Positions 9,980-20,805 of a stretch of 64,000 nucleotides of DNA are shown one piece after another (within the stretch, counting starts at the first letter, position 1; the number at the start of each line of letters is the position of its first letter). The DNA lies in contig NC_084899.1 of NCBI RefSeq assembly GCF_958979055.1, positions 22,325,501 through 22,389,500 on the forward strand, given 5' to 3'. The translations under genes and the position numbers were made by a program. This DNA comes from Alnus glutinosa (lineage: Eukaryota > Streptophyta > Magnoliopsida > Fagales > Betulaceae). The notes under the pieces were generated by a model. The model did no database searches. It saw nothing but the letters and a program-made list of their open reading frames with translations, and was not told the origin of the DNA.

Positions 9980-10565
9980 TCTTTCAACCAAGGATGCCAA
10001 TCGACTGAGTTAATATATATATATATAAAAACTCAAACACAGGCACTACGATCAAAATAAGCTTCAAGCCTTCAAATCCAAAATTAATACAAGCATAATA
10101 AATACGTTGAAGCACAATGCATGCAGGATGATCTATAGCTTCCATAATTCTGACACCCCTTCACTGGCCTGTTCAAAACAACCGGCCGGCTTGTCTAATT
10201 TTCAGTGGCAGAAATAAACCCTAGACTAAGAAGGTAGGAAATAAACCTAACAAGAAAACTAAATCAATCATAGTTAATATTGAGAATATTCTAACATGAA
10301 CATCGCTCTTCTTTTCCTTCTTGAAATCTGCATGTGTTACATAACTTGGCCGGCCACTTGCATTCTGTGTGCACAGGACATGGGGGCTCTCAAAATGCTT
10401 ATATTAGTTATAAGAGAAAGGATCAGAGTTAATGATTTTATAAATTAATGCAATTAAACTAATTCTGAGCAAGAACCAATATAAATTCCAATTTGAAAAA
10501 AAAAAAAAATGTCAACTAATTCCCTTAAAGCAAGAAAGCCAGCTTCAGTACGTACAAATTACCAA
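9980..10565 (-). pseudogene. RPT2 3'-end fragment, copy B
   Basis: The segment matches the tail of RPT2: the 3'-UTR near 10050-10130, exon 6 in two pieces, intron sequence at 10370-10470 (GTGCACAGGACA, CTCTCAAAATGCTTA), and part of exon 5 at 10522-10565 (TCCCTTAAAGCAAG, AAGCCAGCTTCAGTAC). Exon 6 is split by about 150 extra bases between CACCCCTTC and GAACATC, its stop region is altered, and about 640 bases of the intron are missing compared with 22935-23575. It cannot encode RPT2. It was carried along with SPH-2. Confidence 0.8.
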
Positions 10566-10766
10566 TTCTCTTTGGACTTTGGAGGCAGTGCTGGAGGAGA
10601 TCCAGCGAGTGCCCTAGCCTGTTGTGTTATACAATAACATTGCTCATGCCTGGTTTGGGAAGGTTAGGGATAGATAACATGGAAATAAAATATACGAAAC
10701 CCCCTATGGTTTCAATCTTTTACTCAACATTAACTGCGCATACCTGCATGTGTATATACCCTTGTC

Positions 10767-10833
10767 AAATTGTCAAATATATTACCTTTTTTTTTAATGA
10801 ATAAGAATAATTTCATTAACCAAAATTGTCAAA
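10767..10833 (-). mobile_element. short antisense LINE-tail insertion with 11-bp duplication
   Basis: AAATTGTCAAA occurs at 10767-10777 and 10823-10833. The 45 bases between read, on the minus strand, as a LINE 3' end (GTTAATGAAATTATTCTTAT, then ATTCATT and a run of A). Confidence 0.6.
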
Positions 10834-12784
10834 AAGATTAATTATTTGCTTATTTCTATACAATGGTATTAGAGATAGTGTCTCATATATATTCGAAACG
10901 AGAAATTTATACCAATCGATCTCTAGTTTAAAAAGCTTCATAAACGGAGCTTAATTAGCACAATGAGCAGAACCCATCAATTAATTAAGCACTCTATATA
11001 TATATATATATATATAGCTTATAATTGAGTGTGCTTTATGTTGGCGCGCTGGAATATATAATAGGTTTTTTCCCAGTACTCTCTTATATATTCTTACATA
11101 TGGAGAGCAATTTATATAGTTTTTATTTTTCTTTTGGTGGGGGAGAGCATCCATGCATGGATTCTTTCTTGTTGGGTATATCTGACTTTCAAATCTGTCT
11201 AGCTAGGAAAAAGAATAAAATTTTAAAGTTTTGAATGGTGCAGGGGTTGACATAATTATCTGTCTTTCTAGAAAAATACTTGAAAATAACTTCATGAAAT
11301 GGGATCGAAGAGATCGAGGGTTACTAGCTAACTAATTATGTCCTTTTGTACGTAGCTTAATGGTGTTTCTTTTTTTTTTTTTTCTTTTTTTTTTTAATCA
11401 ATTGCGAACTTAGAAAAGATGAAAATGGGGAAAGAGAGAGGGTTGTACTAACATACTAGTTGTGCTGTTTTTTTAGAGAAATTATTTTAAATGTTCTTGA
11501 GTTTTGGCCATATATATGACAAATAAGCTCTCAATTTCTAATTTTGACAATTAGAGCAAGGTCTGAATTTTAGATTTGTGACAAATAAATTATTCCATCG
11601 TATAGCTTTCATCAAGCTCTTTTAATGGAAGACTTTCTCAGTAGTTGTCATCTTCTCCATTTCAAGCAGATGAAAACGTGTCACATATATATATATATAT
11701 ATATATTCATGTCACCATGCCGCATACGCGCGCAACTCAAGTTCATCTTTCGCCAATCATTTCCACCCTCTCTTTAATTTTTCCCTTCTAACATTTTTTT
11801 TAACATAATTACACATGCATATATATATATATATATAACATGGTGACGGGGATTTGGATACACGTAATTGTAAGTTTTTTTAATTAATTGACATTCAGAA
11901 TGATGATGGACAAGTCTTTCATTTAATTAATTTTTTATGGAAAAATATGACAAAAATTTAGGGTTCACCACAAAGAGTACTCTCCAATAAAACAGAACTC
12001 AGGAAAATTTAAGGTACTCTTAGTCATACATTGATTAACGAAAAGATCTGAAGTTTCGGTCCACAAAATTCTAACCCGAATTAACTTTACTCAAGCTTTG
12101 CACTTTCAAACAAGTAAAAGTTCTAAAGAAATTTGAAAGATTAAATATAAACCTGGCCAAGAAATTAACCAAATACAAGAAAAATCTAGGTTTAGAGATT
12201 TACCTCAAATCAATTGGTGAAAACGGAATCCTAATTTTTTCTTTACTCCATTTTAATTATTTTATTTTATTTTATTTTATATGTCACTCCATTGCTCCAC
12301 TTTTTAGTGGAAAAACAACAAAAAACTCATTTTTATCTGCACAATAATAGAATTTTACTTTAGTGTCTACCATTTTTTGTGAATCGACATTAGTCTTACC
12401 GAGAATTTATTACTTGCGATCAGGGACAGAGGAGGGGGGACCGTAGGGCGATGCCCCTCCCCCCAACAATTTCTTGAAAAAAAAAAAAAAAAACCTATAT
12501 ATTTAATTTCTTCCAAGTCTAAGATTTAAGGGTCGAGAACCTGAGGGGCGGTTTCGGTGTCTGACTGTCTTCTTGTCGCTTTACTACCTCTGAAGCAGTT
12601 GTCGTTGTCGTTGGGGCAATGCATTGTGTACGTAGTGGTGGTGGTGGTTGTTTGTGTGTGTATGAAAACGTACAGCGTGGGCTGGATCTGGTGTGGCGGT
12701 GTCCTATTGGAGGGGTCGAGGGGAGGGACAATCGGTTGGGGTTTGTGAAGAGCGACCCGTGAGAGGGAAAGAGGCTTCCAGCTG

Positions 12785-12846
12785 TACATGTTTTAGTGAT
12801 TTTTATTTATTTATTTAAATTATTGGAACTACATGTTTTAGTGATT
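12785..12846 (-). mobile_element. 28-bp insertion with 17-bp target duplication
   Basis: TACATGTTTTAGTGATT is perfectly repeated at 12785-12801 and 12830-12846. The insert (12802-12829) read on the minus strand is GTTCCAATAATTTAAATAAA plus further TAAA units, that is a retroelement tail with an A-rich end. The duplication length fits LINE-type target-primed insertion. Confidence 0.75.
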
Positions 12847-13260
12847 AATTGTGACGAGGCCAAGCAACCCCAAGATGACTCATCGTGACAACGAGTGGAT
12901 GATCTAATTAAATAATGTCCGAAACTAGGAATTGAACCTATAGATTTGCCTCTCAATTACTCCCAAACCCAAATCTTTTCCTTCTTCTTAATTCGTTTAC
13001 CCTTTTTTTTTTTTTTTTTTTTGAAATATTTGTTTACCATATTTAAGCCATGGGTTCCAGCCCATAGGGCCTCTAGGCTATAATGGGTGCGCTAGGGGTG
13101 CGGGCCGGGGTAAGAGGGTCACGACCTTATCAAAAGTTGGCTTGATCGACTACATGCCTTGGCACGCGGGTTGGTCCTTACTCAAAATACTTTCTGACTC
13201 CGACCCTGCTCTCCTAACTTGTGATAACCTGCACTTGAGTTTACAATCTTTTTGACACAA

Positions 13261-13470
13261 TAAAAAGAGAATGACATATCATGCTACAATATGCTACAAT
13301 TGTATAACGACCTCTCTAGCTATTAGATTGTTTAATAGCTTGCCTATATATATATATATATATATATATTAATTATTCTTTTTTCTTTTTTCTTTTTTTG
13401 CGTTTTTAAAAGTCATGTATTCATTAATCATATTTTGAAATTACTATTTTTCAAACCTCACGTTTGAATA
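13261..13470 (+). repeat. SPH upstream repeat, partial copy
   Basis: AGAGAATGACATATCATGCTAC, TGTATAACGACCTC and TATTAGATTGTTTA match 6057-6125 upstream of SPH-1. The match resumes in ATTCATTAATCATATTTTGA. This shows that the pseudogene at 13482 came from the same duplicated unit. The region corresponding to the SPH-1 promoter and signal-peptide codons is missing. Confidence 0.65.
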
Positions 13471-13481
13471 CTGCTAAAGCA

Positions 13482-13820
13482 AATAGATTGCGCAGTGGAT
13501 ATAGGTTGTCCCTTGATTGCAAGTCCAAAGACTACTTTGAAATCGGCGTGGCCCATGTTGGGGTCGGGGCGGAATTCACTTGGAGTTTCACAACAAACTT
13601 GTCGGAGACAACGTTTTAATGGTGCGACATGCAAAAGGACAGGACTGATCATATTGCAGGTGTCGAAGTGTTTTTCACAGCATCTGATTGGCTTGCTTAT
13701 AGGTGCAATTGCATTCGGTCTAATGCATGCACTTGCATTTGGATTGCAAAAGTTGATGGAATTTACTTGCGAAAAATCCCAAAAAACCGTGATGAGTTTA
13801 TGCAGAAATGGGTATTTTGA
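13482..13820 (+). pseudogene. S-protein homologue, 5'-truncated pseudogene with one internal stop
   Basis: The frame from 13482 reads NRLRSGYRLSLDCKSKD, EFTWSFTTNLSETTF, a stop (TAA at 13617-13619), then WCDMQKDRTD, VFFTASDWLAYRC, CTCIWIAKVDGIYLR and MQKWVF before its normal stop. All conserved S1-family blocks after the mature N-terminus are present in one frame. The only internal lesion is the nonsense codon replacing the usual Phe-type codon before WC. The start codon, signal peptide and promoter block are absent. It most resembles SPH-3 in its C-terminal half (IP.KRDE...KW). Confidence 0.85.
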
Positions 13821-13833
13821 ACTTAACTGATCA

Positions 13834-14420
13834 GTGTTTCGGAATAATACCGATTCTGCCCAATGGGCCAACATCTTGGCCCATTAAGACCAATAGCAAA
13901 TTGCCGAAGCTGTCATGTCTAGAGTCGGTAATTTGCCGACTCTGCATACAAATCAAGGATGGTTAAAAACTGACCTTATGGTAACCACGAAGGATATCCC
14001 ACGATCACATGGTAACTATATATCATTACGAAAGGTGCTCCCACGATCGATCTGGAGCACGAACCACGACTCCACGATCTCAAACCTATTAAAGACCGAC
14101 TTGGCAACGAACGTGGAGTATGTACGACAATCTTATGATCCAAGTAGCCAACAAACGCTCTGGATCTAGCACGTGGTCCAATGGAAAAACAGGACCACCC
14201 TCAACATTCCATATATAAATACCTCACAACTAAACAGGTAAATAGATTGAATTGCTCATTGTGATTAAGAGTGATATGCACTTAAGATAATACGTACTAA
14301 CAAAAGCATCGAAGTGGAATTGTCGGGTTCCCCCGACGCAGCTTTTAATTTTGTAGGATAGATACACGCTTTCTGAGGGTTCAGCAACTACCATACCAGA
14401 ATTTGTTCTAACAATCGGCA
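13834..14420 (+). mobile_element. LTR fragment of a retrotransposon
   Basis: The segment has an inverted repeat AGAGTCGG/CCGACTCT at 13920-13943 and a TATA motif in CCATATATAAATACCTC near 14207-14223. It then has GCATCGAAGTGGAATTGTCG, GGTTCCCCCGACGCAGC and TTTTAATTTTGTAGG, an order typical of plant Gypsy-type LTRs. No internal coding region or matching second LTR was found, so a solo or broken LTR is inferred. The borders are approximate. Confidence 0.5.
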
Positions 14421-14474
14421 TTTGGACATGCATGTACTAAATTAATGCCGAAGATCGATCATCATTAACTATTG

Positions 14475-14660
14475 CAAAAATGGGTACGTATCTTCGATAT
14501 GTTTTGGGTTGATGGCGATTCTCTCATTAACTATATATTGGAACTATTCAGGTTGTTGGACAGTCTATTCTTACGACTGGAGAGCAATTTCTATAGATAT
14601 TGTTTTGGGAGCATCCATATTGAAAAACAATTAGAAGAATGGTTTTGGTCAACTTAACCA
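14475..14660 (+). pseudogene. S-protein homologue relic
   Basis: The frame gives LQKWVRIFDMFWVDGDSLINY. FDMFWVDGDSL resembles the FNVFWVNDDFL block of SPH-4, whereas LQKWV resembles the C-terminal KW of the family. The pieces are thus out of their normal order. The remainder is unrecognisable. It is probably a rearranged SPH fragment. Confidence 0.45.
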
Positions 14661-15890
14661 AAACTCAAACATAGGCATTTTAATTTATTTATAGTCGTAT
14701 ACTGAGAAGTACAAAGTTGGAAAGATTTTGTACAATAAGAAAAGAATCTACTATACATAAAATAAATGTTGGTAAGATGGAAAGTATCATGAAAATCAAA
14801 TCAGAATTGTACACTTGCGTCACACACATAATTATCTATGGGAAGTCTTGAGCATGAGGGGCACGCATCATCTTCTAAGGAAAAGAGCAGCACATATCTG
14901 CATATAAGGCAGGAATATGTTGTCCAGAATTCTGATTTGATTTCAATCCCATAATCTTAGCAACCGACTTGTCCATGAATGGTAGCTTGTCAATTCTTGC
15001 AGCTGGCTTGGCTATTGATGGAAGTTTACCAAGACTTGCGGCAGCAGGACTGGAAAATATTACAGCAGAATCCTCATGAGCTGGAGGCATTCTTGTGGCA
15101 GGATTTTCATGCAATGCAGTGTTTAATATTTCAGAATCATTGTATGGTAGAATAGGTGATGTGGCATCCTTGGAACCAGCCATGCACCGAGGCTACATGA
15201 ACTGAAGCTGCTGTGGCTGCATGAGAGCAGGCAGCCACTAAGGCTGCATGTGATGGAGCCTCTGTGGCTTCATGAGAGGAAGCCACCTTAACACATATAT
15301 AGTTTTTTGTCTCGTTAGGTATATATATATATCTGACTTTCAAATCTTGATACAGAAAACAACAAATTAAAGAGCACTCTCCATCTAGCTAGTGCATTAA
15401 TCCTAGCTACTTTGAAGCCAGTTTTTCACGTTGATACTGATTTAATTCGAAGGTAATTAGCAAATGATCTGCTAAATAGATTCTAAGAAAGCACCAAAAA
15501 CTAAATTTTAAGAACACGTATGATCAGGAACAACCATCAATCCATAATTGAAAAAATAATAATAATAATAATAATAATGGAAGTTGCGCGCACCACAATG
15601 AGATGCAAAATTCCTAATTAAATTGACAAATTATTCTATGATTAAATCACAAATTTCATGGAGAGTGGAGTCTGAGGAGAGATCGGTGAAGAGTTGTAAA
15701 GAAAAGAAAAGATCACAGTGACGTGATGGAGATGGAGTGGTTGTTGCGTGAAAGTGAGAGTGAGAGAGAGATTCAGAAATTAAAATGATGTAACAAAATA
15801 TTGTTAAACATAAACAAAGTAATAAATTAAAATGACATTATAAAGACAAAATAAAAAAATATCCCAAAGATGAGTGAGCAACTTGCTCTG
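14661..15890. other. spacer with one uncharacterised minus-strand open frame
   Basis: A 102-residue frame on the minus strand (14875-15183) begins MAGSKDATSPILPYNDSE and has Lys-Leu-Pro and Ala-rich stretches. It matches no family I recognise, and I see no promoter or splice context that would make it a gene. Just beyond, at 15190-15280, is a degenerate tandem repeat built on GGCTGCATG/GGCTTCATGAGAGG. A short AAT microsatellite lies near 15560. The rest is AT-rich. Confidence 0.4.
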
Positions 15891-15899
15891 AAATTCACA

Positions 15900-17690
15900 A
15901 AGGAGGCCAGAGGTCTGTGTTGCTAACTAGCTTGCAGATCATGGTATCACCATTCAAGTCTTCAGGACCGGATGGTTTTGCTCCATCCTTCTATCTGAAA
16001 TTTTGGCTGTTGATTGGTGAGGGGGAATGTCAAGATGTCCTTTTCTGCTTAAATTAAGCAAGATCCCTGAAAAACCATCAATGACACAAACATTGAGCTT
16101 ATCCCCAAGAAAAAACAATTGGTGCAAGTTATGGATTTTAAAACTATCAGTTTATGAACGATATTTACAAAATTGTGTCTAAATTCCTAGCGTATGGACT
16201 CACAAGCATTCTTCCCTATATTATTTCCCCTGATCAAAGTATGTTCGTAGCAGGCAGACACATAACTGACAATATTTTAGCCGCTTATGAAACCCTACAT
16301 ACCATGGATGCAAATATGAAGGGAAAAAAAGGGATTTATGACTCTCAAACTGATATGAGTAATGCATATAATCGAGTTGAATAGAGCTTTCTTGAATGGG
16401 CAATGAACATATTAGGCTTCGAGATCTAGAGCAGGTGGATCCGCTTAATTATGAAGTGCATCAACTCAATTTCGTACGCAGTTCTGAACGATTAATGGGG
16501 AACCTCATGGCCACATTCTTCCAACTTGTGGTACTCGGCAAGGGAATCCTTTGTCCTCTTATTTATTCATTTATTGAGGCTCTTAGTGCTATGTTACAAA
16601 AGGTTGATAGAAACCGAAAGATCACGAATGTCCCTGTGGCAAGAGGCATGGTGCGACTTAATCATTTGTTTTTTTACTGATGGCAACCTTCTTTTCTGCA
16701 AGGCAAATATCACGGAATGATCCTATCACATGCAAGGGTCTGTCATAATGCTTTGCCCACCAAAACAAATCTCTTCCGGCAAAAAATTACTAAGGATCTT
16801 TTATGTTCCCTATGTAGAGAGTAGAGGCGGAGACTACGGGGCATATGTTGTGGGGGTGTCTGGCTGACGAAGCTATACGGAGTATATGCGGTAGTATTAT
16901 CTAAAAAAGATGTCATTGGCATTTGGACAATATTGATCATGTGGAGCTCACGAAGGTTGTGGCTAGGAACTTGTGGTTACAACGTAAGGCAGTGGTCCAT
17001 GGAAAACCACTTAGCCCTCTCACCACTATGGTAAGCCAACCATCAAAATCAGCAGAGGCTTTTTGAAGTGCAAACTCTCGGCAATATTCTGATAAAGCAG
17101 TGGATAATAGGGAACTCCGATGGCAAGCCCCTATGCCTAGGTTTGTCAAGGTCAACTGGCCGAGATGTAGCTGTGGATAAACAAAAAGAGAGGATGGGCT
17201 TTGGAGTTAGAATCAGAGATGACATTGGGGAGGTCTTGGCCACATTGTCACCACCAAAAAGATCACATCATTGCATTTGATGTCACAAAAGCAATGCATG
17301 GCAGCATTACAAACAGTAACTTTCAGTTGATAACTGAGATTTTACAAGATGATACTAGAAGGTGATGCTCTTCGATCAAATAGTACAGGCATTGCAAAAA
17401 GATCATAGAAATTGGAGCCGATATGGCCATTTAATAGACAATACAGGAGGGGTTTTGAAATGTATTTATGAGTTGAAGGTCAATCATAGCAAGCGAAACC
17501 TTAATGGCACTATTTACCAGCTTGCAAAGGAAGCATTAGTCCTTAGTGAAGAGCAAGGCCTTCTTGAGGAAGCCCCTCACTGTATTTTTGAAATTATCCC
17601 TATTGAGTGTTGTACTTTAAGATGTTTTTCTAATATAAAGTTCGCTCGATTGATTTCTTTCAAAAAAAATTCCCAAAGGCCTTAATTCGA
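15900..17690 (+). mobile_element. degenerate LINE (L1-type) retrotransposon
   Basis: Frames in order show SPFKSSGPDGFAPSFY near 15945. Reverse transcriptase at 16150-16384 includes YKIVSKFLAYGLTSILP and DQSMFVAGRHITDNILAAYE. NPLCPLIYSFIEALSAMLQK follows near 16540, then a zf-RVT region near 16740-16860 (HNALPTKTNLFR, LCSLC, GHMLWGC). An RNase H-like domain lies at 17160-17600 (GFGVRIRDDIGEVLATL, IVQALQKDHRNWSRYGHL, AKEALVLSEEQ). Many frameshifts and stops show it is dead. Plant L1-type LINEs with a C-terminal RNase H have this order. Confidence 0.9.
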
Positions 17691-17954
17691 TCTGCCTTTA
17701 AATTAAAAGTATGGAAAATGTAGCTAAATATTGTAACAAAATAAAATGAAAACAAATTTTCTTTTCACTGGGCAGTCTTCTTTTTATCTTTTCTTTATTT
17801 TCATTTTAATTTTGGTTTTTCGTTCCTCTCATTCTCCTTTAAATTAAGACAAACAAAGTCCCAAATGTCTTTAATTTAGGAGTATGGAAAATGATCGAAA
17901 ACTTTCAGATTGACTGGACTTCTCCCATCTATAAAAACTATCTTTACATATATA

Positions 17955-18115
17955 TATAAAGTAATGCTATAAACTGTCATACAATTGAGATAACGTGGCA
18001 GTGAAAAACGGCCATTAAATCAACATTTGTATGACAATTATATAACGTTTATTAAAAAAATGAATTTTTAGTGTCACATCATTCTAATTATATGACAATC
18101 GATCTTATAATATTT
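17955..18115. mobile_element. degenerate inverted-repeat element
   Basis: AATGCTATAAACTGTCATAC near 17965 is mirrored imperfectly by TATGACAATCGATCTTATAA near 18092. Each arm is about 25 bp. It is MITE-like, without coding sequence or a clear target duplication. Confidence 0.45.
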
Positions 18116-18394
18116 TAGTGTACTAAATAATTAACAAGCACTTTTTGTTTTCTTTTTTTCTTTTTCTTTATTTTTTTTTATTTTTTTTCTGTTTATAAGT
18201 TGTTGATCTTGGGGTATGCTATGCTTTCTCATAAGAATAAAAATGACTTTAATTTCCATTACATGTGTTTTATGATCGCTGTTTTCAAACCCCACATTTT
18301 TTCAGTTGATGAGTGGTTGCTAAACTAAACCAACCATATTGTTTATATGTCATTACGTCCTATAATTTGTGGGAACCCAAAAAGGGAACTAAAA

Positions 18395-18480
18395 ACCTCA
18401 CTAACCTCCAAAACAAGAAAGGAAATTCCCACCAACCAGAAATCAGTACATCACTGAATTTTGTTCTTTATATACCCCTT
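18395..18480 (+). promoter_or_regulatory. conserved promoter block and TATA box of SPH-3
   Basis: AACCTCACTAACCTCC, AACAAGAAAGGA and CACCAACCAG are followed by TTTATATACC at about 18467. The same order precedes SPH-1 at 6308-6420. Similarity continues through the leader (AACAAAAG, AATAATTTCTTCT, ACTCTC). Confidence 0.6.
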
Positions 18481-18562
18481 ATTCAAAAACAAAAGCAAAA
18501 ACAAAAGGAAAATAATAATTTCTTCTTTACGTACTCTCTTTTCAAGCCCGTCCGTCCGTGCA

Positions 18563-19030
18563 ATGATGATTTTAAAAGCAACGAAAACTCAGAAGCCGGG
18601 CTTAATTCTTTTCTTACTTGTTTTGGCGTTAGCCAATATTCACCCCTCATCTCAAGATTTCCTCGGGGGAAATCCATTGCAAATATGGCACGTTCGCATT
18701 TTTAACAAACTGAGCGGCGGACAAAAGTTGTTCCTTCATTGCAAGTCCAAAGACAATGACTTGGGCAGGCAAGAAGTTCCGGTCGGGTCGGAATTCTCTT
18801 GGGGCTTCAGAACAAACTACTGGGGGACGACGCTTTTCTGGTGCAACATGCGCACAGACAAGGGTGGCCGTCATGCAACATTCAACGTGTTTTGGCCAAC
18901 AAATGATTATTCTCTTGCCGATAAATGCGACTCCAGTGATTGTATTTGGACAGCAAGAGAAGATGGAATTTACTTACGAAACATTCCACAAAAACGTGAT
19001 GAGCTTCTTCACAAATGGGAAAGCCTTTAA
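18563..19030 (+). CDS. S-protein homologue 3 (plant self-incompatibility protein S1 family)
   Basis: Single exon, 155 residues from the first ATG (MMILKATKTQ). The open frame extends upstream to a TTG at 18461, but that part overlaps the TATA region and leader and is not credible as protein. Residues about 13-30 are the hydrophobic signal segment (LILFLLVLALANIHP). The mature domain has WHVRIFNKLSGG, LHCKSKDNDLG, FSWGFRTNYWGTTLFWCNM, FNVFWPTND, CDSSDCIWTAREDGIYL and ELLHKW, a complete S1-family pattern with the expected cysteines. A small secreted apoplastic protein is predicted; the physiological role is unknown. The promoter is shared with SPH-1, which suggests similar expression. Confidence 0.92.
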   Translation: MMILKATKTQKPGLILFLLVLALANIHPSSQDFLGGNPLQIWHVRIFNKLSGGQKLFLHCKSKDNDLGRQEVPVGSEFSWGFRTNYWGTTLFWCNMRTDKGGRHATFNVFWPTNDYSLADKCDSSDCIWTAREDGIYLRNIPQKRDELLHKWESL

Positions 19031-20345
19031 ATCTCATAAATATTAATTTCTATTGTATTTGCTTAATATTCTCCCTTAATCATGGTAATTATTGCATATT
19101 ATTGTAATATCTCTATTTTTACGTTAATTATGTATTAGATATTTTCTTACACCTCTCTCTCTCTCTCTATATATATATAGGGTGTAGTATGTTGCTTTGT
19201 TATAAAAGAAGAGTAATGCTACATATCACCCTCTTGTCTTCTTTTTGTTACCCCAAAATTGATGTGGCTTTTAAAATCACCATTGGATCAAAATCCAATA
19301 GTGATCTATCATAAACGTACAACTTTTCATCATGGCAACTATAAAAAGAGATGAATTATATATGTCTATCAATGGTTGAGATCTCGTTCACACATGAGAT
19401 CGAATGCATGAGGTTTTTTAAGAATTTGTTTAGAATTATGTTAGAGAGTTTAAAAATTCTTTTAGTACCTAAAAACCTGTATCAAATAAAAATTTAGCAT
19501 GTTTTGTAAAAAACTTCAAGAGTTCTTCTATTTTCTTTCCTCTGAAAAATTAAAAATGGTCAAAACGCATTTTTGACAAAAGAGTGCTTAAAAATGAAGT
19601 AATTTTTTTGCTAAAAAGCTCCTTTTGGCTTTAAAAGCTTTATTTTTCAACGCAGTCCAAACATACTCTTAGACTCATAGCATACAACTGGCTCAAAATT
19701 TATATGTTCAAGAAAATCAGGGAGATCTAAGTTGTATATAGAGAAAAAGAAAATTATTCATGGGTCAATGTACTTGTTTTTAATGAATATTAATCATTTG
19801 TCAATATACTTAATAAAAAGAGAATACACAATAACTTTGGTGCTCTAAAACAATTAAAGTTATCATAATCTACAAATTAACGAAAGAGAATTAATCCTCC
19901 AGCTTCTTAGGCTGAAAATATAATATAGCATTCTTAAAATTCAAAATATTTCTCCTTTATAATATTTGGCAAAAGTACATATATATATATATATTCCCCC
20001 TTCAAACTAGTGGTATGCAACCGGTTTAGGTGGTTATTCATTTTTAAATAACCGCAACCGCTAGGTTAATATAACAACAATCGATCGATTCTGTGGTTAT
20101 TAGCCGATAACTGTTTTTCATAAATTCTTGATTTTAAAATTCATAAATTATTGATCTGCAATAACGCGAATGCATTTCATGTCATTTCATGATAATCGAG
20201 AATGCAAGGGAGCTAAAAAATATATATATGAAAAGAAAGATCACTGATTCACTGCTGGTAGTGGACATCTAGAATCTAATTGTATGGCAGTCGTATGATA
20301 AACTACTAAAGAACATGCATTTCTCTTTGTTGTAACATAGGAAAA
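19031..20345. other. noncoding spacer with a partial MITE copy
   Basis: No gene. Bases 19205-19335 (AGAGTAATGCTACATATCAC, ATTGGATCAAAATCCAATAG) are related to the element at 5138-5325. A CT/AT microsatellite lies at 19156-19180. Confidence 0.5.
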
Positions 20346-20349
20346 TGGG

Positions 20350-20559
20350 GAACTTCATTTAATCCTATGAACTTTCATCTCTTTTGCAGTCACCCTCCTA
20401 AAGTTCAAAAAATCTCAATTTTGTGTATCAAACTTTAAAACAAATTGTTATGTCAAAATCCTAACAGAGGACACCAAAATATCTCTGTTTAATTTTATTT
20501 TTTAAAAAAAAAATGAAATAATTTGTTGTCAAGCTGGCCCACAATGCAAGTCGAGTGTC

Positions 20560-20609
<50 letters not shown>

Positions 20610-20805
20610 AAGAATAATTTTTAAATACATGAGTATAATGGACAACATTTCACCTATATTCCGTATGATTTAACTACAAACCCTAACAGAAGAAGTGACA
20701 TTATAAACTTTTTAAAGTTTGGTAAACTAAATTGATAGTTTTTTAACTTTAAGAGAATAATTGTAAAAACGATGAAAGTTTAAAGAGATTAAATAGAGCA
20801 AAGAG
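20350..20805. mobile_element. fold-back element with ~110-bp arms
   Basis: The left arm starts TTCATTTAATCCTATGAACT and runs to CCTAACAG near 20467. The right arm from TAACAGAAGAAGTGAC near 20685 to GTTTAAAGAGATTAAAT near 20800 is its imperfect inverse. A run of about 45 A occupies the centre (20563-20607). No coding sequence. Confidence 0.65.

Larger units (their letters stand above)
10566..13260. other. noncoding, AT-rich spacer between SPH copies
   Basis: No gene recognised. It contains AT microsatellites near 10998, 11684 and 11819, and two short retro-insertions listed separately. A block at 11090-11200 recurs in pieces at 14570-14620 and 15305-15345 (GGAGAGCAATTTATATAG, ATCTGACTTTCAAATCT). 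A GC-rich patch at 12415-12465 resembles the GGCGGA-type repeat seen at 52.6 kb. Bases 13050-13250 are unusually GC-rich but unidentified. Confidence 0.5.

Noticed and set aside
13000-13045. Possible LINE-tail insertion with GTTTACC repeats
   Set aside because: The flanking match is only seven bases and lies next to a long T run, so chance cannot be excluded.
13050-13255. GC-rich patch considered as a tRNA gene or SINE
   Set aside because: No cloverleaf, A box or B box with proper spacing is visible.
18461-18562. N-terminal extension of SPH-3 (34 residues)
   Set aside because: It begins at a TTG, lies over the TATA box and leader, and would place lysine-rich sequence before the signal peptide. 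The ATG at 18563 is used instead.
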